Virus record (IMG/VR): IMGVR_UViG_3300037143_000001 | Location: 1 to 26,209 of that record | Reading direction: 5' to 3' (one strand) | Length of the DNA stretch: 26,209 bases | DNA from: a virus | In this document: one piece after another, positions 7,256 through 14,316 of the stretch | Position numbering within the stretch: position 1 is the stretch's first letter | Layout: each line of letters opens with the position of its first letter | Position numbers and translations under genes: made by a program | Notes under the pieces: generated by a model | Databases searched by the model: none | What the model was told of the DNA's origin: nothing | The model's input: only the letters and a program-made list of their open reading frames with translations

Positions 7256-7692
7256 GCGTAGATGAAGGTCACGTCGAACCAGTTGTTCTGCGAGGTCGCG
7301 CCGACGAAGGTAACGGAGTACGCCCCGCCGTTGCTGAACGTCAGTCCGAGTACGTCCCCGATGGCACACTGAACAGCCTTCGAGACCGTCAGCGTGATGT
7401 TGCCGGAGGCGCTTCCCCCGTCGCCGTTCGCATTGGCGATCTGGGTCCCGTTCTTCGTTAGCTTCAGCTCGAATGGCCCGTCCCCTCCCGCGCCGCTGGC
7501 GAGAATGCCAACGTTGACCTGATACCACCCGGCGACCGGGATCGTGTAGGTGGCCGAGCCGGACGTGCTGACAGGCGAGCCTCCGTGCGCGATGGGGTGA
7601 GACCCGAGTGCGCCCGACATGTCATACGTCGGGCCAGGAGTGTTCGCGTTCATCTCGGCGGCGGTCAGGACCTGGCCAGCGATAAAGGTCAT
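7252..7692 (-). CDS. Virion-associated protein with C1q/TNF-like jelly-roll fold
   Basis: This 146-residue protein starts with TFIAGQVLTAAEMNAN, an entry sequence shared by many phage fibre, appendage and head-decoration proteins. The rest (YTIPVAGWYQVNVGILAS, FELKLTKNGTQIA, GLTFSN) matches the beta-strand pattern of C1q/TNF-like trimeric jelly rolls. These often bind receptors or carbohydrates on virions. The ATG has AAGGGG five bases upstream. It follows the minor tail protein gene and is the last tail gene before the plus-strand moron, so a tail appendage is the likely location. Confidence 0.7.
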   Translation of the reverse strand: MTFIAGQVLTAAEMNANTPGPTYDMSGALGSHPIAHGGSPVSTSGSATYTIPVAGWYQVNVGILASGAGGDGPFELKLTKNGTQIANANGDGGSASGNITLTVSKAVQCAIGDVLGLTFSNGGAYSVTFVGATSQNNWFDVTFIYA

Positions 7693-7701
7693 TCGGACCC
7701 C

Positions 7702-8910
7702 TTAGAAGTTGAGGCGGTTGCCGCTGTCCAGGGTCCCGAACACCGGATCGTTCAGGATGAAGAACGAGCGGGTGTCGACGGAGCCGAGGGCGAACGTGAT
7801 CGTGTACGTCGAGGACGAGACGTTGAGGGCGAGGGATATCTGGTCGATGTACGAGATAGAGGTGATGGTCGCCGGTGTCCCGCTGCCTGCCGGGGTCCGC
7901 TTGACGGTCACGAGGTCGCAGAGGTCGAGGGCGAGAATCGCGGCGAGCTGCGTCGAGGTCAGGCTCTGCAGGTCGAGGGAGACGGACCCGAAGCGGACGT
8001 TGGGCGTGGAGTACCGGCCGACGGTGTAGCCGCAGAGGTCGAGCACGAGGGCGTCGGTCTCGTTCTCCAACGTCGGCAGCGGGTAGCACCGCAGGCGATA
8101 TTGCGTCTGGCTCGCAAGGTCGTTCGCCGTTTGCAGGACGCCACCACTGCGCGTCCCTGTTACCTGGTTGAACAACAGGAGCGCCTGGGAGTTCTGCTCG
8201 ACAACGGCGTAGCCGATAGCTCCGGCCGCTAGGTCCGCCGGGACGTCACTGAACAGGACCGAGCTAGTCAGCGTCCCGATGTAGTAGCGGTCGTGGAACT
8301 GGAGGAGCCCCTCGTTGTCGCAGAACAAGTAGCCGACCTCGGAGGCCGCGCACGTCTGGCAGTACGAGAGCGCATCCTGCTCGAGCACGTTGGACGTGCT
8401 CGCCTGCAGGAGCGACTGCCCGGTGGCCACGATGGCGCCAAGCGGGTAGGCAACCTCTGGCAGCGCGAGCACCGCGCTGATCCTCTGACCCGAATACTGC
8501 TGGGAGAACGAGCGCCCGAGAGTCGTTCCCGCGCCTATCTGACAGTTGGCGAGCAGCGACGGGCCTTCGAGGCAGGTGAGCACCGTCGTGCAGAGATTCG
8601 GGAGGCTGTAGATGTTCTGGATGTCGTTGACGATGCCCCGGAACTGAGATAGGCCATCGACGAATAGCTGAATCTCGATTCCGGGGATCACCTGGGGGTA
8701 GTGGATGGAGCTTGTGTTCGACGGGTCGAACAGCCGCTCGTTGTCGAGCAGCGTCACGGTCATCGTTCCGGCGTTGTACTGGTCCGTCTCGAGGGACCGG
8801 CCACGACTCGTCGGCACCGAACCAATGAGGTATTGCGTGACGTCCCACCAGACCGGGAGCCCGCCGACGTAGGTGAACGCAATCTTGACCTGGACCGTTG
8901 GAGCGGTCAT
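7702..8910 (-). CDS. Minor tail protein / tail-associated baseplate component
   Basis: This 402-residue protein directly follows the tape measure gene, where siphophages encode distal-tail and tail-associated proteins. The early region (WWDVTQYLIGSVPTSRGRS, TMTVTLLDNERLFDPSNTSS) and the end (TFALGSVDTRSFFILNDPVF, then GTLDSGNRL) are characteristic of actinobacteriophage minor tail proteins. The ATG at 8910 overlaps the tape measure TGA and has AAGGTG five bases upstream; a GTG one codon earlier is also possible. I see no enzymatic motif. It probably forms the tail-tip hub to which the fibre proteins attach. Confidence 0.8.
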   Translation of the reverse strand: MTAPTVQVKIAFTYVGGLPVWWDVTQYLIGSVPTSRGRSLETDQYNAGTMTVTLLDNERLFDPSNTSSIHYPQVIPGIEIQLFVDGLSQFRGIVNDIQNIYSLPNLCTTVLTCLEGPSLLANCQIGAGTTLGRSFSQQYSGQRISAVLALPEVAYPLGAIVATGQSLLQASTSNVLEQDALSYCQTCAASEVGYLFCDNEGLLQFHDRYYIGTLTSSVLFSDVPADLAAGAIGYAVVEQNSQALLLFNQVTGTRSGGVLQTANDLASQTQYRLRCYPLPTLENETDALVLDLCGYTVGRYSTPNVRFGSVSLDLQSLTSTQLAAILALDLCDLVTVKRTPAGSGTPATITSISYIDQISLALNVSSSTYTITFALGSVDTRSFFILNDPVFGTLDSGNRLNF

Positions 8911-11390
8911 CACTTCACCTTGATCGGGATGCCACCGTTCGCCCGGCTGTAGCGGATGAGTGCGTTCACCAGGTCATTCGGCGACTGCACGCCGGAGAGG
9001 GTCAGGTTCTCGATGTAGATGTTGCCGCCGCCGTTCGAGCTGGTCTGGCCGCCTCCGAGAACACCCTTCGCCCCCATGCCCGAGAACTGCCGCACGCTCC
9101 CGACTGACGTGAACGTCTTCGTCTGCTCGGCGTTCAGGACCATCTCGGGGCCGCTCTCGCCGATCATGGCGAACGTCGGGCGGGTGACGAGACCACCACC
9201 CGCGAGGTGGAGGAAGCCCTTGATCCCAGAGACGATGCTGCTCACCGCGCCGGCACCGGGGATGTGACTGGTGATCGCCTTCCACACGTCCGAGCCGATG
9301 TTGCCGAGAGCAGCCATGATCTTGCTGGGCAGGCCCTCGAAGAACGAGACGATGCCGGAGATGAACTTGCTCACGTCGGTCGTGCAGGTGTCCCAGATGG
9401 CCTTGATGTCGGAGACGATGGTGCTGATGCCGCTCACGATCCTGCCGGGCAGCTTGTCGAAGAACCCGACGACGCCGGTGATGAACGTGCTCACACCCGT
9501 CGTGATCGTGTCCCAGACGGCCTTGACCTTGCCAACGATGTCCTCGAAGAACCCGATGATCTGGGTGTGGAACATGAGGAACAGAGCGAGCGCCGGCATG
9601 ACGGGCGCGAGGAGGATCTCCGCGAGCAGCTCCCAGTGGGACTTGATGAAGGTCACCACGTCGGAGAACGCACCCTCGATCGGCTTGAGAACACTGTTCT
9701 CGATGAAGTGCCAGACGGCGAGCGGCGCGGCCTTCATGTCTGTCCAGACGGTGCTCCAGTGCTTGACGATCCAGGCGATCCCAACCGCCAACGCGGCGAC
9801 GAGGATGATGATCCCGCCCGTGGCTGCCGTCCAGAACGACGTGGCAGCGATCGTGTCGGCGACCCAGAATCCGATCATGGTGCCGACGACTGCGCCGAAG
9901 GTGACCCCCAGGGCGACCAGGACGATCTTGTGCTTGGCGATGAAGTCGAAGACTGACCCGATGACCGGCAGGAGCTTGAGGCCGAGTTCGGTTACGAAGT
10001 CCATGACAGTCGCCTTCACGAGGGCGAACTGGTGGCCGAGAGTCTGAGCCTGCTTGGCGGCCGCTGCGTGAGCGGCGCCTGCCTTCGAGACAGCCGCGGT
10101 CGCCGAGTCGTAGGCCGCGGGACCAGCCTGGACGATGGCCAGCATCTTCGAGGCAGCCGTGGCGCCGAATGCTTGCGTCACTGTCGCCAGTTGCTGGGCC
10201 TGGGTCTCGCCTGAGATCTTCTGGTGCAACTGGGCGATGACCGAGGCCATGCCGACGAACTTGTGTTGGGAGTTGTCGACGGTGATGCCGAGGTTCTGCA
10301 GCTTCTGCTGTGATGTCCCGATGGCTGTGGTGGCCGCCTCGTACGCCTTGACGGCGTTGGCCTGTGCCGGTGCCATCCCCGCGGTCGCAGCAGTGAACTG
10401 GGCTGTGGTGACCTTGCCGTTCGCGTACTGAGTGGCGAGCGTCTTCAGAGACGGCGACAGATCGTCGAAAGCGGTCTTCTGTGCCGTCGTAGCGATGTTG
10501 ACGGCCGTGCTGACCTTTAGCAGGTTCGCCATCGCCGCCGAGACCGCCGAGACCGCCCCGCGCCCAGCCATGCCGTGATTGGCGAGGTCGACCAGCAGGC
10601 CACCCATCTGAGACATCGGCGGGGTTGCCGTGCCGAGCTGGGTATGCAACTTGACGAACGCGGCCGACACGCCGTCGATGCCGAGCCCGGTCTTCTGGCC
10701 GGTCACGAACAGCACGTTCGACACCGCTGCGGCCCCGGAGGCTTTCGTGCCGAAGACCTGCATGGTCTTCGCGAGCTGAGTCGTGGTGTCGCCGAGAGAG
10801 TTCCCGCTGCCCTCGGCGAGGTCCATCGACGCTTGCATGACAGTCATGGCCTGGCTGGCAGAAAGCGCGTGGCCCTCGGTCGATCCGAGCTGGGCCGCTA
10901 CGCCGGTGTAGGCGGTCTGGATGGCTGCGCCCGAGTAGATCGTCGTGCCTGCGGTGTGCAGGAACGCGTTGCCGATCGACGCGGCGGCCTTGTCCGAGAT
11001 CCCAGCCGACGCGGCGAGAGACGACGTGCCTGCTTGGAAGTCGCTCCCCATCTTGATCGCTGCGGCCCCGACCACGGCCGCGCCTGCCGCGACGCCGAGA
11101 AGGGCCGTGCCGCCGAGGGACGACATCCCTTTGGAGAACGACTTGCCTTTGGTGTCGGCCTCGTCGAACTTGTCGCCGGTCTTGTCGAGAGCTGTCCCGA
11201 GAGGGGCGAAGACGCTGCCTGCCGAGCCGGCGATCTTGTGGAAGATGTTGCCGATCTTCGAGCCGGCCTCGTCCATCTTCCCCGAGGACTCGTCTGCTGC
11301 TGCGTCGGCCGCGAGGGACGTCTCCTCGAAGGCGGCGACTGCGCCAGCACTTGACCCGGTGATTATGGCTTTTATCACTCGGTCGGCCAC
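8910..11390 (-). CDS. Tail tape measure protein
   Basis: This 826-residue protein is the longest complete gene of the tail module and lies just after the chaperone and gp10-like genes. It is rich in Ala, Gly, Ser and Thr with long helical stretches, as expected for a protein that sets tail length. Residues about 485-550 form strongly hydrophobic segments (TFGAVVGTMIGFWVADTIAA, ILVAALAVGIAWIV) of the kind that may insert into the host membrane. Residues about 620-700 hold two copies of a unit of roughly 40 residues (KAVWDTITTGVSTF / KAIWDTCTTDVSKF). No peptidase or lysozyme domain is seen. The start is a GTG with GAGGTG six bases upstream. Confidence 0.93.
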   Translation of the reverse strand: MADRVIKAIITGSSAGAVAAFEETSLAADAAADESSGKMDEAGSKIGNIFHKIAGSAGSVFAPLGTALDKTGDKFDEADTKGKSFSKGMSSLGGTALLGVAAGAAVVGAAAIKMGSDFQAGTSSLAASAGISDKAAASIGNAFLHTAGTTIYSGAAIQTAYTGVAAQLGSTEGHALSASQAMTVMQASMDLAEGSGNSLGDTTTQLAKTMQVFGTKASGAAAVSNVLFVTGQKTGLGIDGVSAAFVKLHTQLGTATPPMSQMGGLLVDLANHGMAGRGAVSAVSAAMANLLKVSTAVNIATTAQKTAFDDLSPSLKTLATQYANGKVTTAQFTAATAGMAPAQANAVKAYEAATTAIGTSQQKLQNLGITVDNSQHKFVGMASVIAQLHQKISGETQAQQLATVTQAFGATAASKMLAIVQAGPAAYDSATAAVSKAGAAHAAAAKQAQTLGHQFALVKATVMDFVTELGLKLLPVIGSVFDFIAKHKIVLVALGVTFGAVVGTMIGFWVADTIAATSFWTAATGGIIILVAALAVGIAWIVKHWSTVWTDMKAAPLAVWHFIENSVLKPIEGAFSDVVTFIKSHWELLAEILLAPVMPALALFLMFHTQIIGFFEDIVGKVKAVWDTITTGVSTFITGVVGFFDKLPGRIVSGISTIVSDIKAIWDTCTTDVSKFISGIVSFFEGLPSKIMAALGNIGSDVWKAITSHIPGAGAVSSIVSGIKGFLHLAGGGLVTRPTFAMIGESGPEMVLNAEQTKTFTSVGSVRQFSGMGAKGVLGGGQTSSNGGGNIYIENLTLSGVQSPNDLVNALIRYSRANGGIPIKVK
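9285..9535 (-). repeat. Tandem duplication of about 40 codons in the tape measure gene
   Basis: Two adjacent protein-level repeats are visible. One contains VWDTITTGVSTFITGVVGFF then DKLPGRI. The other contains IWDTCTTDVSKFISGIVSFF then EGLPSKI. They are spaced about 120 nt apart. The DNA copies have diverged at many third positions, so the duplication is old. Such repeats change tape measure length in whole helical units. Confidence 0.7.
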
Positions 11391-11393
11391 TGG

Positions 11394-11858
11394 CTACACC
11401 TCGTCGTCGAGAACGATGACTGCTATGGCCCTGTCGAGCGCCTCGACGGCCATCAGCTCCACCCGGTCGATGTTCGCCTCGACGGCTGGCACCAGGAACG
11501 GGTGCATCGGCTGGGGCACGACCACGCTCGTATTGCCGAACAAGGGGTGCTCGAACTGCTCGCCTTCGCCCTTGCCCTTGTTGCCCAGCTCGAACAGCCC
11601 GGCGAGCGGAGAATCGCCCGCCGTGACGGCGACCGTCAGAAGGCCAGTGATCCGCACCTTGATCGAGTCGGAGATCGTGGACGAGTACGGGCCGACGAGG
11701 AACTGAGCGTCGTGCGCGACGAGTTCACCAGCGAGACGGAACTGGGCGCGGAGTTCCTTCGCGAGGACCGGCTCGGCCTTGCGTAGCGCCTTCGCGAACC
11801 TGGAGAAGTCGCGGAGGTCGAGGCCCATCCCGCTCGTGACCGATGTCGGCTTGGCCAC
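11394..11858 (-). CDS. HK97 gp10-like neck/tail completion protein
   Basis: This 154-residue protein has the layout of the HK97 gp10/tail-completion family. A helical start (LRDFSRFAKALRKAEPVLAK) is followed by a beta region, then LAGLFELGNKG, FEHPLFGN and QPMHPFLVPAVEA, the end pattern of that family. The GTG start has GGAGG five bases upstream, and this ribosome site overlaps the TAG that ends the frameshifted chaperone. Family members usually lie between the head-tail adaptor and the tail terminator. Here the gene sits between the chaperone and tape measure, which is unusual. Confidence 0.7.
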   Translation of the reverse strand: MAKPTSVTSGMGLDLRDFSRFAKALRKAEPVLAKELRAQFRLAGELVAHDAQFLVGPYSSTISDSIKVRITGLLTVAVTAGDSPLAGLFELGNKGKGEGEQFEHPLFGNTSVVVPQPMHPFLVPAVEANIDRVELMAVEALDRAIAVIVLDDEV

Positions 11859-11867
11859 GAGCGCCTC

Positions 11868-12262
11868 CTATTTGTACAGCCTCACGGCGTGCGCCCACAT
11901 GAGGTCGAAGAAGTCTTCCGGCAACTCAGGGTCTAGGAGGAACTGGGGAGGGATTCCGGTGATGACGGCGAGCTGGGCAACGTCGTCGGTGAAGTGCCCT
12001 CGCCTAAAGGGGCGTCCTCGTCCTGCACGGTCACGTCGAGGAGGTCGTTGATCCAGTCGTCAAACGGCTTGACGACTTCGCCGGCGCGCTTGGTGGCGTC
12101 CCATGCGAGCCAGTAGACCTGCTCCTCGCGCTGGGTCTCCTTCATGGTTCCGAGTCCGCACTTGAACTCGCGCTCGAAGGCGACCTTCGTCACCGGGAGG
12201 ACCGAGTAGGTCTTCTCGGTCCCGTCCAGCTTGGTGACGGTGAGCTTGAGGATCTTCGCCAT
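11868..12262 (-). CDS. Tail assembly chaperone, gpGT-like fusion made by -1 frameshift
   Basis: At codons 85-86 the mRNA reads C-CCT-TTA, a perfect X-XXY-YYZ slippery heptamer. A -1 shift there continues for 45 residues (RRGHFTDDVAQLAVITGIPP, FLLDPELPEDFF, MWAHAVRLYK) to a TAG at 11868-11870, giving a protein of 131 residues. This extension is protein-like, with an acidic and hydrophobic gpT-type helix pattern, whereas the zero-frame tail is low complexity. Phage lambda G/GT and many siphophages use the same arrangement between the major tail protein and the tape measure. Confidence 0.8.
11933..12262 (-). CDS. Tail assembly chaperone, gpG-like (zero-frame product)
   Basis: This 109-residue protein begins MAKILKLTVTKLDGTEKTYS and has a helical middle (FEREFKCGLG, EEQVYWLAWDATKRA, PFDDWINDLLDVTV), the pattern of gpG-type chaperones that coat the tape measure during tail assembly. 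The zero frame ends in a low-complexity Thr/Ser/Pro tail, as expected for sequence read in the wrong frame of a frameshift overlap. The ATG overlaps the major tail protein stop (TGATG). Confidence 0.8.
   Translation of the reverse strand: MAKILKLTVTKLDGTEKTYSVLPVTKVAFEREFKCGLGTMKETQREEQVYWLAWDATKRAGEVVKPFDDWINDLLDVTVQDEDAPLGEGTSPTTLPSSPSSPESLPSSS
12005..12011 (-). promoter_or_regulatory. Programmed -1 ribosomal frameshift site CCCTTTA
   Basis: The heptamer CCCTTTA lies in the correct phase (GCC CCT TTA) inside the chaperone gene. Shifting back one base opens a frame that reaches almost to the next gene's Shine-Dalgarno. I did not find a long downstream pseudoknot by eye. Confidence 0.8.
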
Positions 12263-12669
12263 CAGGAGAACGCCTTGGTGATCCCGCCTGAGAACGGCCA
12301 GGAGACCGAGGAAACCTGCAGGTCGCCGACCTTGCCGGAGACCGGCTTCCAGTCGTTGATCAGGACGACGCCCGAATACGCCGGGTTCGTGGTCGACGTC
12401 GCGGCGTTCAGCTCCTTCACCGTGATCGAGGCCGTCGCACCGACGAGCGGGTAGATCGTGGCCTCGACTGACGTGGCCGCGAAGTCCTGTTGGAAGTCGA
12501 TGGTGATCTTGTGGTCACCGAGACCGGCCACGCGCGACTTGGCGGTCGCTCCGAACGCGGTCGTGTCGACGTCGGCGTAAGACTCATCGATCTCGACCGA
12601 TGTGACGTGGTTGGACAGGTCCACGGAATTTATAATAATTTGTGGATTGAGAAGAACGACGACGCTCAT
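12262..12669 (-). CDS. Major tail protein
   Basis: This 135-residue protein is predicted to be all beta with the pattern of phage tail tube subunits: PQIIINSVDLSNHVTSVEID, VDTTAFGATAKSRVAGLGDH, KITIDFQQDF, and a C-terminal SSVSWPFSGGITKAF. This lambda gpV/TP901-type tube fold is supported by its place immediately upstream of the frameshifted chaperone. CAGGAG precedes the ATG by 10 nt. A short AT-rich stretch near 12628-12642 encodes the QIII segment and contrasts with the surrounding GC-rich DNA, but it is coding. Confidence 0.85.
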   Translation of the reverse strand: MSVVVLLNPQIIINSVDLSNHVTSVEIDESYADVDTTAFGATAKSRVAGLGDHKITIDFQQDFAATSVEATIYPLVGATASITVKELNAATSTTNPAYSGVVLINDWKPVSGKVGDLQVSSVSWPFSGGITKAFS

Positions 12670-12676
12670 GGCTGAC

Positions 12677-13012
12677 TTACTCCTGTTCTGTCGCGGCCAC
12701 TGGGGCCTCGGTTATGCCGTCGGCCGGGACCGGCGTCGGGGTTGGTACGGGGTCGGGCGGGATGACGCCGCCCAGGTCAGGGACCACGACGGGTGGCGGG
12801 TCGGGGGCTGGCGTGAGCGGCTCGGATACAGCAGCAGGCTCAGAGACCGGGATCGGTGCAGGCTCAGGCGGTGCCAACGGCGGATCAGCGAACTGCAGGT
12901 GGCCGGACTCGATCAGCGCCTGGATGTCGGTCCCGGCCAGCTGCTCGTCGGTGAGTGTCTCACCACGCTTGGCAGGCTCGAAGTTGTCGGAGATGACGAG
13001 GTACGTGGCCAT
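12677..13012 (-). CDS. Pro-rich hypothetical virion-module protein
   Basis: This 111-residue protein has a short folded N-terminal part (YLVISDNFEPAKRGETLTDE, DIQALIESGHLQFA) followed from about residue 43 by a Pro/Ala/Val-rich tail that is probably disordered. Similar short proteins with the 'KRG-x-x-LTDE ... LIESGHL' arrangement occur in actinobacteriophage structural operons, with unknown function. The ATG has GGAG six bases upstream. It lies between the tail-terminator-like and major tail protein genes, so a minor virion or assembly role is likely but unproven. Confidence 0.6.
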   Translation of the reverse strand: MATYLVISDNFEPAKRGETLTDEQLAGTDIQALIESGHLQFADPPLAPPEPAPIPVSEPAAVSEPLTPAPDPPPVVVPDLGGVIPPDPVPTPTPVPADGITEAPVAATEQE

Positions 13013-13021
13013 TGACGGCTC

Positions 13022-13441
13022 CTAAGCGTGGACTTGCACGGTGAACGGAACGAGGATGTAGACCGCGCCGCCGGTCCCGATGGCGAGATTGCGAGGCGGC
13101 CCTGCCTTCTCGACGAAGGCTGACGAGACGACGCCGCCGAGCGTGGGGTCAGCCTCGATGGCGGCTCGCAGGGAGTTCGGACCGGCTTGGCTCATGTAGC
13201 TCTCCATCGCCTGGAGAGCAGCCCGGTCGTCGCTGCGGGCGAGCACGAGGTACACGTCGAAGGCGTGGATGACATCGCCGCCCTGGAAGGCGCCGTGGAA
13301 CTCGACGGTCTGGATGGCGACGAGCGCGACCGGTGGCGAGATCGAGTCCGACAGGTAGGCGGCCGTCCGCAGGCCGCTGATCTGCTTGAGGGCCGTCTCG
13401 ATTGCCTCGGCGACATCCCTGACGCTCGGGGTCGTGTTCAC
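13022..13441 (-). CDS. Tail terminator-like protein
   Basis: This 139-residue protein starts at a GTG overlapping the adaptor stop (GTGA). The helical beginning (RDVAEAIETALKQISGLRTA) followed by beta strands (VALVAIQTVEFHGAF, HAFDVYLVLARSDDRAALQA) and a C-terminal strand (AVYILVPFTVQVHA) is the layout of phage tail terminator and minor tail-joining proteins of the gpU/gp17 type. Such a protein caps the tail tube and joins it to the connector. Its position after the adaptor and before the major tail protein agrees. The assignment rests on layout and synteny. Confidence 0.65.
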   Translation of the reverse strand: MNTTPSVRDVAEAIETALKQISGLRTAAYLSDSISPPVALVAIQTVEFHGAFQGGDVIHAFDVYLVLARSDDRAALQAMESYMSQAGPNSLRAAIEADPTLGGVVSSAFVEKAGPPRNLAIGTGGAVYILVPFTVQVHA

Positions 13442-14316
13442 GCTACGAGAACTGGGTCTTCGATCCAGTTGCTGAGGAGCAGCTCGGCGGTCGGGTGGAG
13501 AGCCTGCTTGAGCCGCACGATGCCGGTCTCGCCGAACGCCGTCGCACCGAACGGAACGTCCTTCGCCCTGTAGATGGCGATCGACTGGAGGATGGCGGCC
13601 TCGACGACGGTGGCCGGGATGTTCGGCCAGCCCCACTGTGCGGTCACCATCACGAGCGCCTGGGTGTAGGGCTTGGGATATGCGATTCCGCCCCACACGG
13701 GGAAATATAAGTCGCGTATGGCCCGGATCTGGGTGAAAGGCCACGGCTCGGACTGCATGAGCGCGTTGATCGGCTCGAGCTGGTAGTCGAGCGGTTCCCA
13801 GTTGAGGCCGTAGGTGCCGTCGCCGGCGTAGTCGACCTGCACGATCAGCCCGGCGAGGGTGGCCATGTCGTCGACCTCGACGAGCCACGGGTCGTTGCTG
13901 ACGTACCGGCGCGGCGCGAGGCTGATCGTGAGCGCCTGGACCTCGCTGCCGAGAGCCGGTTGCGGGTCCTGGTTGACGACGTTGGCGAGGGTGAAGCTCA
14001 CGCCGGGGACGACGTTCGCCACGACCGAGAGGGGCGAGACGAGTCCGTCGCCGGTCGGGTCGATGACTGAGCGGCCGACGTCGGTGGCAACGATCGCCGC
14101 GTCGAGCACGGTGTCCGAGCCTTCGACGAGCGTGCAGCCGGAGTCAGAGCGCGGCGCGGGATCCTGCCAGAAGCGCCGGTTGCACTTCGACTCGATCAGG
14201 CGCGAGGCGGCGTTGACCGCGGCGGCGATAGCGGCGTCGGAGATGGTATCGGTGATGTTCAGGGCCGCCTTCACGTCGGCGAGGGCGCAGAGGCCGTTGG
14301 TGACGGTGTTGTTCAC
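13438..14316 (-). CDS. Head-tail adaptor (HK97 gp6/SPP1 gp15-like connector)
   Basis: This 292-residue protein begins with the helical bundle of connector proteins: ALADVKAALNITDTISDAAI, then AASRLIESKCNRRFW. It ends with the matching helices (PATVVEAAILQSIAIYRAKD, HPTAELLLSNWIED). A long beta-rich insert of roughly 130 residues lies between, so it is much longer than the usual adaptor of about 100-200 residues. The GTG start overlaps the stop of the glycosyltransferase by 4 nt. The protein should bind the portal ring and extend the DNA channel. Confidence 0.75.
   Translation of the reverse strand: MNNTVTNGLCALADVKAALNITDTISDAAIAAAVNAASRLIESKCNRRFWQDPAPRSDSGCTLVEGSDTVLDAAIVATDVGRSVIDPTGDGLVSPLSVVANVVPGVSFTLANVVNQDPQPALGSEVQALTISLAPRRYVSNDPWLVEVDDMATLAGLIVQVDYAGDGTYGLNWEPLDYQLEPINALMQSEPWPFTQIRAIRDLYFPVWGGIAYPKPYTQALVMVTAQWGWPNIPATVVEAAILQSIAIYRAKDVPFGATAFGETGIVRLKQALHPTAELLLSNWIEDPVLVA

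Noticed and set aside
12616-12642. TGGACA and TATAAT in an AT-rich patch on the plus strand
   Set aside because: The spacing is only 13 nt, no plausible plus-strand gene follows, and the patch encodes a normal part of the major tail protein.
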